A stretch of DNA of 11,929 nucleotides from Candidatus Bipolaricaulota bacterium. GTDB taxonomy: Bacteria; Bipolaricaulota; Bipolaricaulia; RBG-16-55-9; DRXL01. Position numbers and translations under genes: made by a program. Below are positions 1 through 6,473 of this stretch, one piece after another. The first letter of the stretch is position 1; each line of letters begins with the position of its first letter. The notes under the pieces were generated by a model. That model had not been told where the DNA came from. It did no database searches and saw only the letters and a list, made by a program, of their open reading frames with translations. Location: the NCBI GenBank assembly GCA_026414955.1, contig JAOAIA010000045.1:1-11929 (forward strand). Direction: 5' to 3'.

Positions 1-357
1 CTCCAGGGCAAAGTCTAGCGTCGCGCCGTCGGGCGTCTTGACGGAAAAGATCCTCGTCCAAGCCGGATCGAACCCGCTCCAATACGCACTGTCAAGCACC
101 GCCGGAGCGAGCTGGGGATTCGGCGCGCGACTGTAATTGGGCATGAGCAAGAAATACAGACTCGATAACTCTGTTACCGAATCGTTGGTGTAGTCAACCG
201 TTGCTGTCCCGGAGATCGTGCGATCTTCGGGGTCAAACGCCACTTTCAGAACATAGCGATTGAGCTTCGCGGGACTCTCTTGTGCCCACGAGACCAAGAC
301 CAGAAAGAGACAAACAGCCCCCATCACCACCCAGCCGGTTCGCATCACTTTTGTCAT
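1..357 (-). CDS. Secreted protein resembling the N-terminal domain of M1-family metallopeptidases (partial)
   Basis: Reading the minus strand from the ATG at 357 gives 119 open codons that run off the window edge, so only the N-terminus is visible. Residues 1-25 form a signal peptide: basic start (MTKVMR), a hydrophobic core and a likely cleavage after VSWA. The mature part begins QESPAKLNRYVLKVAFDPED and continues with GTATVDYTND and SLYFLLMPNY. This pattern (Y-x-L-x-V-x-DP, G-x-x-x-V-x-Y-x-N, L-x-F-x-L-x-PN) is typical of the beta-rich N-terminal domain of M1 gluzincin aminopeptidases. The zinc motifs (HExxH, GAMEN) would lie outside the window, so catalytic activity cannot be judged. The start is supported by an AGGAGGG ribosome site about 10 nt upstream. 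The gene begins 28 nt after the CorC-like gene and is probably co-transcribed with it. The export call is firm; the family call is moderate. Confidence 0.62.
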   Translation of the reverse strand, partial: MTKVMRTGWVVMGAVCLFLVLVSWAQESPAKLNRYVLKVAFDPEDRTISGTATVDYTNDSVTELSSLYFLLMPNYSRAPNPQLAPAVLDSAYWSGFDPAWTRIFSVKTPDGATLDFALE

Positions 358-385
358 CGTGTCTCTTGCCCTCCTGTGCAGTAGA

Positions 386-1819
386 TTAGACTTTGGACAT
401 CGCCAAGACCTCGATACGCACTTTACGGACTTCTTTTTCGGTCGCCTCCGCGACCGTGAGGCGCGCGCCATCTACGATGAGCGTCGTGCCCACCTTGGGA
501 ATCTCTGCCAGCCGGTGTAGCAGTAATCCCCCGATCGTCACGGCTTCTGACACCGGCAACTCCAACGAGAGCCGCGCGTTCAGCTCATCTAGGGACGTCT
601 CCCCGTCAACCAGATAGGTCGTAGGCGACAGTTGCTTGATCTGCAAGGCAGCTTTCTTCTCTTCCGGCTCGTCGTACTCATCGCGGATCTCGCCCACGAT
701 CTCTTCTAAGATATCTTCGAGCGTCACCACGCCCATCATCCCGCCGTACTCGTCTACGACGATGGCCATGTGCTTCTTGTTCTTCTGGAAGTCGCGCAGG
801 AGCTTGCGAATGGGCTTATTGGGCGCGGTGAAGAACGCCGGCCTGATAATATGCTCCAAGCGGGCGTCGCTGAGCAGCTCGCGCAATCGTCGAATTTCCG
901 CTTCGTAGAACGCCTTCTCTTCCAGGAGCTTCTTGGTCTGTTCGGGGGTCTGGGCATCTTTCAATCGTCGAGGCAACTCGTCTTGAAGTTTTCTCTTATA
1001 CTCGTCGAGCTTCTGCTTTTCGGTGTAGCCAAAGCGCAACAGATCTTTGGCGTGCAACACGCCGCGAATGTTATCCAAGCTTCGTTCGTAGACGGGATAG
1101 CGCGAGTGGCCCTCGCGCGCGATGATCTCGCGCACCTCGGCTAAGGGCGTATTGATCTCAATAGCTACAACGCGCGTGCGCGGCACCATCACTTGTCGCG
1201 CTACCAGATCATCGTAAGCGAAGATGCGCCGGATCATCTCGCCCTCTTCTTCTTGGAGCATCCCGCGCTCCTCGCTCATCTCTATGAGTAACTTGATCTG
1301 GTCTTCGCTCACGTGCACCGGTTCACGCTGGCGATACTGCGCCGGCAACAGATGCAGCAGCCCTTGGGCAATCGCTTGGAAGGCCGTCGTTAGCGGGCGC
1401 AGCGCCATAGAGAGCGCATAGAGCGGCCCAACGACGAGGGGCGTCAACCGTTCCGCGTTGTTCTTCCCCAGGTGCTTGGGCGTGATCTCCCCGAAGATCA
1501 GCAGGTAGATCGTGATTAAGATCGTGGCGAGGAGCGCCGTCTCCGACTTGCTGAGCGCGGGGAAGAGCTGGAGCGTGAGCACCGTCGCTATCGAGCTGGC
1601 AAAGAGATTGACGAAGTTGTTCACGATAGCGAGTGCGGTAATAAGCGACGTCGGGTTGTCGTAGAGAGCCTGCAAGGCGCGAGCTTGGCGCGGATACTCA
1701 CGCATTAATGTCTTCAAGCGCAGCCGGCTCACCGAGGCGACGGCCATCTCGGAGACGGAGAAGAAAAACGACAGGACCGTCAAGATAGCCAAGATCGTCA
1801 AGCCCCACGGTATACTCAT
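386..1819 (-). CDS. CNNM/CorC (HlyC) family integral membrane protein with DUF21, CBS pair and CorC_HlyC domain
   Basis: The 477-residue product has the standard order of the family. Residues 1-165 are the membrane DUF21 domain, with SEMAVASVSRLRLKTL at 23-38 and FGEITPKHLGKNNAERL at 109-125. A linker rich in Glu (about 171-195) leads to CBS domain 1 (about 203-262) and CBS domain 2 (about 324-378, with VDEYGGMMGVVTLEDILEEI). The C-terminal CorC_HlyC transporter-associated domain is 393-477. Characterised relatives act in Mg2+ (or Co2+) efflux and divalent-cation homeostasis at the cytoplasmic membrane, with CBS domains sensing nucleotide; the substrate here is inferred. Unusually, about 58 charged residues (263-320) separate the two CBS motifs and look helical or coiled-coil. 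The start ATG at 1819 is followed at once by a membrane helix and preceded by a weak AGGGTGA site. A TATAAT promoter lies about 60 nt upstream. It heads a probable operon with the downstream secreted protein. Confidence 0.9.
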   Translation of the reverse strand: MSIPWGLTILAILTVLSFFFSVSEMAVASVSRLRLKTLMREYPRQARALQALYDNPTSLITALAIVNNFVNLFASSIATVLTLQLFPALSKSETALLATILITIYLLIFGEITPKHLGKNNAERLTPLVVGPLYALSMALRPLTTAFQAIAQGLLHLLPAQYRQREPVHVSEDQIKLLIEMSEERGMLQEEEGEMIRRIFAYDDLVARQVMVPRTRVVAIEINTPLAEVREIIAREGHSRYPVYERSLDNIRGVLHAKDLLRFGYTEKQKLDEYKRKLQDELPRRLKDAQTPEQTKKLLEEKAFYEAEIRRLRELLSDARLEHIIRPAFFTAPNKPIRKLLRDFQKNKKHMAIVVDEYGGMMGVVTLEDILEEIVGEIRDEYDEPEEKKAALQIKQLSPTTYLVDGETSLDELNARLSLELPVSEAVTIGGLLLHRLAEIPKVGTTLIVDGARLTVAEATEKEVRKVRIEVLAMSKV

Positions 1820-1878
1820 AGAGTCTCGCTCACCCTGCTCTTTGTCTTGACTGAGCTGAGAGCAGTTTTACAAACTCG

Positions 1879-1907
1879 ATTATAAGTTTGCCCCGGTCTC
1901 TTTGCAA
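1879..1907 (-). promoter_or_regulatory. Sigma70-type promoter for the CorC-like gene
   Basis: On the minus strand TTGCAA (1907-1902) is followed by exactly 17 nt and a perfect TATAAT (1884-1879). The predicted transcription start is near 1872, giving a leader of about 50 nt before the ATG at 1819. The -35 box differs from TTGACA in two bases. The rest of 1820-1957 holds no gene that I can support. Confidence 0.6.
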
Positions 1908-1931
1908 ACCCGGCTCTCCGTTTAGTATCTT
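1902..1931 (+). promoter_or_regulatory. Possible divergent promoter for accBC sharing the TTGCAA box
   Basis: TTGCAA at 1902-1907 is its own reverse complement, so it could serve as a -35 box for the plus strand too. The best -10 candidates are TAGTAT (1923-1928, spacing 15) and TATCTT (1926-1931, spacing 18). Each matches TATAAT at four of six positions. The accB ATG follows at 1958. The box placement is clear but the -10 is weak, so this is only a candidate. Confidence 0.3.
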
Positions 1932-1957
1932 AGTGGGCTGTTCATGGGAGGGAGTCT

Positions 1958-2410
1958 ATGGATGCCCAGGAGATTCGTGCGCTGATCGAGATCTTCGAGC
2001 GCAGCACGCTGACGGAGCTGACGCTGGAGCGCGGGGGAGAACGCTTGACGCTCCGGCGCGAAGGCCAGCGAGCGATCACACCTGCCGCCGCAGCGCCGGC
2101 TCAGCCGCCAATTGCTCACAAAGCAGCGCCGTCCCCAGCTCCGCCGGCAGCGCCGAGCGCTTTGACCAACGGCCACGTGATTACTTCGCCGTTGGTGGGG
2201 ACGTTCTACCGGAGACCTGCGCCCACCGAGCCGCCCTATGTCGAGATCGGGGATCGCGTCGAGAAGGGCGACACAGTCTGCATCATCGAAGCGATGAAGG
2301 TCATGAACGAGATCAAGACCGAGCAGGCGGGGATCGTCGAGAAGATTCTCGTGGAAGACGGCAAGCCCGTGGAGTACGGGCAACCGTTGATAGTGATACG
2401 ACCCACCTAG
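1958..2410 (+). CDS. accB: Biotin carboxyl carrier protein of acetyl-CoA carboxylase
   Basis: The 150-residue protein carries the biotin that AccC carboxylates and that the carboxyltransferase then uses to make malonyl-CoA, the first committed step of fatty acid synthesis in the cytoplasm. The N-terminal 35 residues are a small helical/beta region (MDAQEIRALIEIFERSTLTE). Residues 40-72 form an Ala/Pro-rich flexible linker. The biotinyl (lipoyl-fold) domain spans about 75-149. It has the bacterial 'thumb' motif SPLVGTFYRRPAP (77-89) and the biotinylation site EAMKVMNEI, with target lysine K114. Length and architecture are normal for bacterial BCCP. The start ATG has a strong GGAGGG ribosome site 5 nt upstream. 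The stop is TAG, one base before the accC start, so the pair is clearly an operon. No carboxyltransferase genes (accA/accD or a PCC-type subunit) are in the window. Confidence 0.95.
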   Translation: MDAQEIRALIEIFERSTLTELTLERGGERLTLRREGQRAITPAAAAPAQPPIAHKAAPSPAPPAAPSALTNGHVITSPLVGTFYRRPAPTEPPYVEIGDRVEKGDTVCIIEAMKVMNEIKTEQAGIVEKILVEDGKPVEYGQPLIVIRPT

Positions 2411-2411
2411 C

Positions 2412-3752
2412 ATGTTCAAGAAGATTCTCGTGGCCAATCGCGGGGAGATCGCGGTGCGCGTCATCGAAGCGGCGCACGAGCTGGGGATCAGCACAGTCGC
2501 GATCTTCTCCGAAGCTGACCGGGGGGCGCTGCACACGCGCTTAGCTGACGAAGCCTACTGTATCGGCCCGGCCCCGGCTCGGCAGTCGTATCTGAAAATT
2601 GCCGCGGTCATGAGTGCTGCGGAGGTATCGCGCGCTGACGCGATCCATCCCGGCTATGGCTTTTTAGCTGAAGACCCGCATTTCGTCGAGGTCTGCGAAG
2701 CGTCCAAGATTATTTTCATCGGCCCTCGGTACGAGACGATGGTGCAAGCGGGGGACAAGCTGCGGGCCAAGCTGGCTGTGCGTGCTGTGGGTGTGCCCGT
2801 CGTCCCTGGCTCTGAAGCCCTCAAGACTGAGGACGACCTCAAAAAAGCTGTGGCGCAGGTTGGGTATCCGTTGCTGTTCAAGGCGTCGGCGGGTGGGGGC
2901 GGGCGCGGGATGCGCATCGTCTTGGACGAGTCGGAGCTTCTAGAGAAATTTCGAGCGGCGCAGCGCGAGGCCGAGGCTGCCTTCGGCGACTCGACGGTCT
3001 ACATCGAAAAGTATCTCCCCAGCGCCCGGCACGTCGAAGTGCAGATTCTTGCTGATCAATACGGGAGGATCGTGCACTGGGGCGAGCGGGAGTGCTCGAT
3101 TCAAAGACGTTATCAGAAGCTCATTGAAGAATCGCCCTCGCCAGCGCTCAGCGATGAGATGCGCGGCGCGCTCTGCGACGCGGCCGTGCGCGCTGCTAAA
3201 GCGTTAGGGTATCAAAACGCTGGGACGGTCGAGTTTTTAGTCTCGGGAGACGAGTTTTACTTCATCGAGATCAACGCGCGGATTCAAGTCGAGCACCCCA
3301 TCTCCGAGGTGCGCGTCGGCAAGAATCTGATCAAAGAGCAGATTCGCCTCGCTGCTGGGGAGCGCTTGGGGTACAGCCAGAGGGATATAAAGTTTCAAGG
3401 GCATGCGATTGAGTGTCGGCTCAACGCTGAAGACCCAGCGAGGAATTTCGCGCCGTCGCCGGGGACGGTGAGGATCAAATCGCTTCCGGGAGGGCACGGG
3501 GTTCGGCTGGACACGGCGCTCTATGACGGGCTTCCGATGACGCCCTATTACGATTCGCTCTTAGCGAAGCTGATTGTGCACGGGCAGACCCGGGAAGAAG
3601 CGATCTTGAAGATGATCAACGCGCTCAAGCGTTTCGAGCTCGAGGGGATCGTGACGACGCGCGATCTCTGTTTAGAGATCGTCTCTAGTTCAGAGTTTAT
3701 GGCCGGGGAGTTCGACACGCAGTTTTTGGAGAGGCGGTTGCGCGAACCCTAA
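2412..3752 (+). CDS. accC: Biotin carboxylase, acetyl-CoA carboxylase subunit
   Basis: This 446-residue ATP-grasp enzyme uses ATP and bicarbonate to carboxylate biotin on AccB. The N-terminal domain starts MFKKILVANRGEIAVRVI, with the HPGYGFLAED motif at 79-88. The ATP-grasp domain has K116, K157 and the glycine loop GGGGRGM (161-167), E199-K200 and K236. The metal ligands are E274 and E286, and the catalytic stretch NARIQVEH covers 288-295 (R290, Q292, E294). The C-terminal domain contains GHAIECRLNAEDP. Length is normal. Two positions depart from the E. coli enzyme: the ATP-contacting His of QRRHQK is Tyr (Y234), and the usual hydrophobic-Thr-Gly after VEHP is replaced by RVGK. The ATG lies 1 nt after the accB TAG, with no clear ribosome site of its own, so translational coupling to accB is likely. 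It could conceivably serve another biotin-dependent carboxylase, but the adjacent short BCCP favours acetyl-CoA carboxylase. Confidence 0.94.
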   Translation: MFKKILVANRGEIAVRVIEAAHELGISTVAIFSEADRGALHTRLADEAYCIGPAPARQSYLKIAAVMSAAEVSRADAIHPGYGFLAEDPHFVEVCEASKIIFIGPRYETMVQAGDKLRAKLAVRAVGVPVVPGSEALKTEDDLKKAVAQVGYPLLFKASAGGGGRGMRIVLDESELLEKFRAAQREAEAAFGDSTVYIEKYLPSARHVEVQILADQYGRIVHWGERECSIQRRYQKLIEESPSPALSDEMRGALCDAAVRAAKALGYQNAGTVEFLVSGDEFYFIEINARIQVEHPISEVRVGKNLIKEQIRLAAGERLGYSQRDIKFQGHAIECRLNAEDPARNFAPSPGTVRIKSLPGGHGVRLDTALYDGLPMTPYYDSLLAKLIVHGQTREEAILKMINALKRFELEGIVTTRDLCLEIVSSSEFMAGEFDTQFLERRLREP

Positions 3753-3759
3753 GCAATCA

Positions 3760-3788
3760 TTGACAGCGCCGTGAATTTGCGGTACAAT
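3760..3788 (+). promoter_or_regulatory. Near-consensus sigma70 promoter for ffh
   Basis: TTGACA (3760-3765, consensus) is followed by 17 nt and TACAAT (3783-3788, one mismatch). It lies 8 nt after the accC stop. The predicted start near 3795 leaves only about a 13-nt leader before the ffh ATG at 3808, with no strong ribosome site (only AGG). The position separates the ffh-lepB cluster from accBC as a transcription unit. Confidence 0.75.
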
Positions 3789-3807
3789 CAGCAGCCAATC
3801 AGGCTTT

Positions 3808-5112
3808 ATGTTTAACACGCTGACCGAGAAGCTCAATAGCATTTTGACGCAGTTGCGCCGGCGCGGCGCCCTCACCGAGAAAGACTTAGACGAGGGCCTG
3901 CGCCAAGTCCGGCTTGCTTTGTTAGAAGCCGACGTCAACTACAAGGTCGTCAAGAAATTTATAGACGACATCAAACAGAAAGCCCTCGGCGCCAAGATCT
4001 TAGAGAGCCTCACGCCAGGGCAGCAGATCGTCAAAATCGTGCGAGACGAATTAGTACAAATTCTCGGGGGCACCCGCGCCGATCTCCAACTCACAGACTG
4101 GCCCAGCGTGCTTTTATTAGTTGGCCTGCAAGGCTCCGGCAAGACGACGATGTCTGGCAAGCTCGCCAAGTATCTCACCGAAAAGCTTCACAAAAGAGTC
4201 TTATTAGCGGCAACGGACTTGCAGCGCCCGGCGGCGATTGAGCAGCTCAAGCAATTAGGAGCAAAACTCGGCTACCCCGTCTACGCCGAGGGGCGCACGC
4301 CCATCGCAGTTGCCGAAGGTGCCCTCAGAGAAGCACGACAAAAATCTTTTGACGTCCTGATTATTGACACAGCGGGGCGCTTGCAGATCAACGAAGAGCT
4401 GATGGCTGAACTTGAAGAGATGAAGCAGAAGCTTCAGCCCGCCGAGGTCCTCTTGGTGGCCGACGCCATGACCGGCCAAGAAGCTGTGAATATTGCCCAG
4501 ACGTTCGACCAGCGATTAAAGCTCACGGGGATTATCTTGACTAAGCTCGACGGGGATGCGCGCGGCGGCGCAGCGCTCTCGATGGTCACGGTCACGGGGC
4601 GGCCCATCAAATTCGTGGGCGTGGGCGAAAAGCTCGAAGACTTAGAAGTCTTCCATCCCGACAGAATGGCCGAGCGCATCTTGGGGATGGGCGATATCCT
4701 CTCGCTTATTGAAGAAGCTGAAGCTCGCGTGGACGCCAAGAAAGCCGAAGAGTTTGTGAAAAAGATTCAAAAAGAGAGCTTTACGCTCGAGGACTTCCGC
4801 GAGCAGATCCAGCAATTGCGCCGCATGGGGCCGCTCACGAAACTCTTAGAGAAGATCCCGGGAATGCAAAAAGTCGAGGTAGACGAGCGGGCGCTCGTGC
4901 GAGTTGAGGCGATTATCAACTCGATGACCCCTGAAGAGCGCCGCCGGCCCGAGATTTTGAACGGGCGGCGCAAGCGGCGCATCGCCCTGGGGAGCGGCAC
5001 CCAAGTCAGCGACGTGAATAAACTCTTAAAGCGCTTTGAAGAAGCCAAAAAGATGATGAAACAGTTCAAGGGCAAACGCTTGCCCCAGATGCCGTTTGGG
5101 CGTCTAATATAA
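3808..5112 (+). CDS. ffh: Signal recognition particle protein (SRP54 homologue, GTPase)
   Basis: Ffh binds 4.5S/SRP RNA and signal sequences of nascent membrane proteins and, with FtsY, delivers ribosomes to the Sec translocon. The 434-residue product has the three domains in order. The N domain helical bundle is about 1-95. The G domain is about 96-300, with P-loop GLQGSGKTT (106-114), DTAGRL (187-192) and TKLDGDARGG (245-254). The M domain is about 305-434. The RNA-binding helix-turn-helix is present around GSGTQVSDVN (395-404), preceded by the basic stretch NGRRKRR. Length is near normal. The M-domain finger-loop region (about 326-357) keeps only two methionines and uses leucine and isoleucine where mesophiles have many methionines. 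The start follows a near-consensus promoter with a short leader. rpsP begins 24 nt downstream. The SRP protein and signal peptidase in one cluster link co-translational targeting with export. Confidence 0.96.
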   Translation: MFNTLTEKLNSILTQLRRRGALTEKDLDEGLRQVRLALLEADVNYKVVKKFIDDIKQKALGAKILESLTPGQQIVKIVRDELVQILGGTRADLQLTDWPSVLLLVGLQGSGKTTMSGKLAKYLTEKLHKRVLLAATDLQRPAAIEQLKQLGAKLGYPVYAEGRTPIAVAEGALREARQKSFDVLIIDTAGRLQINEELMAELEEMKQKLQPAEVLLVADAMTGQEAVNIAQTFDQRLKLTGIILTKLDGDARGGAALSMVTVTGRPIKFVGVGEKLEDLEVFHPDRMAERILGMGDILSLIEEAEARVDAKKAEEFVKKIQKESFTLEDFREQIQQLRRMGPLTKLLEKIPGMQKVEVDERALVRVEAIINSMTPEERRRPEILNGRRKRRIALGSGTQVSDVNKLLKRFEEAKKMMKQFKGKRLPQMPFGRLI

Positions 5113-5136
5113 TTATTTCAGGAGGAGCGAGCAGCT

Positions 5137-5412
5137 ATGGCAGTGAAGATCAGGCTGAAACGAATCGGGCGACGGTCGCAGCCGTCCTATCGGGTTGTGG
5201 TCGTCGAGGAGACTAAACCGCGCGATTCGCGGGTGATCGCCGACTTGGGATGGTACGATGCCCTTCACGGGCAGCACGAGATAGATGCAGCCACAGCGTT
5301 GCTGTGGCTCGGACGGGGAGCGCAGCTCACCGAGACGGCGCGGCACCTGCTCTCGAAGAAGGGCATCTTGGCGGAGTTTCACAAGCAACGTCAAGGCAAG
5401 ACCAGCGTGTGA
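5137..5412 (+). CDS. rpsP: Small ribosomal subunit protein bS16
   Basis: The 91-residue protein is a 30S assembly protein that binds 16S rRNA. The N-terminal signature is clear (AVKIRLKRIGRRSQPSYRVV), followed by PRDSRVIADLGWYDAL and the TALLWLGRGAQLTETARHLL segment typical of bS16. Length is normal. A strong GGAGGAG ribosome site lies 9 nt upstream of the ATG. The 3' end overlaps the next gene by 4 nt (GTGA), a usual mark of translational coupling. The ffh-rpsP-khpA-trmD arrangement is conserved across many bacteria. Confidence 0.96.
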   Translation: MAVKIRLKRIGRRSQPSYRVVVVEETKPRDSRVIADLGWYDALHGQHEIDAATALLWLGRGAQLTETARHLLSKKGILAEFHKQRQGKTSV

Positions 5413-5744
5413 ATCGGATATTCGAAGCCCTCAACTATATTATTCAGGCGCTCGTGGAGGTGCCCCAGAAGATCAGCGTCGAGCGCATCGAGACGCCCAA
5501 GACCGATATCTTCACGATCAGCGTTGCCCCCGAAGAGATGGGGCGGCTGGTCGGGCGAAACGGGCGCACGGCTGAGAGCATTCGGGACGTGCTGGGCGCT
5601 ATCGGAGCTCCGATGGGCAAAGAAGTTATCTTAGACGTCATCGAGGCGCGGGCCGCCCCGCCCCGCCCTCAAGCTCAGTCTGCGCGCGCGTCCCGCCGTC
5701 GCACACGCTCCAAACGCCGTCGTTCAAACCCTCATGCGGATTGA
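5409..5744 (+). CDS. khpA: KH-domain RNA-binding protein KhpA with Arg-rich C-terminal tail
   Basis: The 111-residue product starts at a GTG that overlaps the rpsP stop (GTGTGA). Residues 1-78 form a single KH domain. The RNA-binding loop is GRLVGRNGRTAESIRDVL (G-R-N-G in place of the more usual G-K-x-G), preceded by ISVAPEEMG. This matches YlqC/KhpA proteins, which sit between rpsP and rimM/trmD and bind RNA, in some species with KhpB. Family members are usually about 75-80 residues; this one has roughly 30 extra residues rich in Arg, Pro and Ala, including RRRTRSKRRR, that look disordered and nucleic-acid binding. The gene overlaps trmD by 11 nt. The frame stays open upstream inside rpsP, but homology begins only at this GTG. 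The identity is secure from sequence plus context; the function of the tail is unknown. Confidence 0.88.
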   Translation: MNRIFEALNYIIQALVEVPQKISVERIETPKTDIFTISVAPEEMGRLVGRNGRTAESIRDVLGAIGAPMGKEVILDVIEARAAPPRPQAQSARASRRRTRSKRRRSNPHAD

Positions 5745-6459
5745 CATCGTCACGATCTTCCCCCAGATGCTCACAGGTTTTTTTGACGCCGGGGTGATCG
5801 GCGCGGCGCGCCAAGCCGGCTTGGTACAGATTCATATTCACGATCTACGGGACTTCACAACAGACAGACACCGTCAGGTGGACGACCGGCCCTATGGCGG
5901 TGGCCCAGGAATGGTCCTCAAGCCCGAGCCGTTCTTCCGCGCCGTCGAATCTATTAAAAACCAGCTCAGCGTCGCACCAAGGGTGATCTTGCTTTCTGCC
6001 CAGGGCAAGCTCTTCACGCAGCAGATCGCCAAAGAGCTCGCTCAAGAGCGCGCGATTATTCTACTGTGCGGGCGCTATGAGGGCGTAGACGAGCGCGTCT
6101 TGCATATCTGCACCGATGAGCTTTCGATTGGGGACTATGTCTTGAGCGGGGGAGAGGCCGCTGCGGCCGTCATCGCCGAGTGCGTCGCGCGGCTCGTCCC
6201 CGGGGTTGTGGGCAAGCAAGAGTCCATCGAGCATGACTCGTTTTATAATGAGCGGCTGCTGGGGCCGCCGCAGTACACGCGGCCTCCGGAGTTTCGCGGC
6301 CTGCGCGTCCCCGAAGTCCTGCTCACCGGGGATCATCAGAAGATCGAGGAATTTCGGCGTCGGGCCGCGCTGGAGAAGACCTTGAAGAATAGGCCAGATT
6401 TGTTAACACCCTTACCCCCAGCCCCTCTCCCCTCTGAGGGAGAGGGGGGTAAGGGGTGA
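5734..6459 (+). CDS. trmD: tRNA (guanine-37-N1)-methyltransferase
   Basis: TrmD methylates N1 of G37 beside the anticodon using S-adenosylmethionine, preventing +1 frameshifts. The 241-residue product has the whole SPOUT signature: MRIDIVTIFPQM, DDRPYGGGPGM (50-60), the knot segments LLCGRYEGVDER (110-121) and SIGDYVLSGGE (131-141), and ESIEHDSF (163-170) with catalytic Asp168. The C-terminal domain has YTRPPEFRGLRVPEVLLTGDH and ends naturally near NRPDLL (224). Codons 226-241 come from a GC-rich inverted repeat (6409-6463) and give a Pro/Gly/Glu tail (PLPPAPLPSEGEGGKG) foreign to the family. The ATG lies inside khpA, with no visible ribosome site, so translation is probably coupled. rimM, which usually precedes trmD, is absent. 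Apart from the added tail all key residues are intact, so I expect an active enzyme. Confidence 0.96.
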   Translation: MRIDIVTIFPQMLTGFFDAGVIGAARQAGLVQIHIHDLRDFTTDRHRQVDDRPYGGGPGMVLKPEPFFRAVESIKNQLSVAPRVILLSAQGKLFTQQIAKELAQERAIILLCGRYEGVDERVLHICTDELSIGDYVLSGGEAAAAVIAECVARLVPGVVGKQESIEHDSFYNERLLGPPQYTRPPEFRGLRVPEVLLTGDHQKIEEFRRRAALEKTLKNRPDLLTPLPPAPLPSEGEGGKG

Positions 6460-6463
6460 GGGG
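6409..6463. repeat. GC-rich dispersed-type inverted repeat inside the trmD 3' end
   Basis: The arms CCCTTACCCCC-AG-CCCCTCTCCC and GGGAGAGGG-GGGTAAGGG pair around a short loop, with a small bulge in the left arm. A second sequence with the same core (CCCTnACCCCCnGCCCCTCTCCC) is at 11217-11239. Two copies of this motif in 12 kb, both at gene ends, suggest a dispersed repeat family. Similar CCCCTCTCCC palindromes occur in many bacterial genomes. It starts exactly at a trmD codon and runs past the stop into the 14-nt gap before the next gene. Confidence 0.7.
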
Positions 6464-6473
6464 AAGGGCCGGT

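Noticed and set aside
1888..2544. Long open frame overlapping accB on the plus strand
   Set aside because: It is a +2 shadow of accB and the accC start; it has no recognisable motifs, and accB has the biotinylation site and ribosome site.
5108..5113. TATAAT at the ffh stop, before rpsP
   Set aside because: No acceptable -35 box lies 16-18 nt upstream (CCAGAT at 17; TTGCCC is 22 away), so I did not list it as a promoter, though an internal rpsP promoter is possible.
6456..6473. GTG start for the SPOUT methyltransferase
   Set aside because: It overlaps the trmD stop, sits in the inverted repeat and adds only MRGRAG before the conserved N-terminus.
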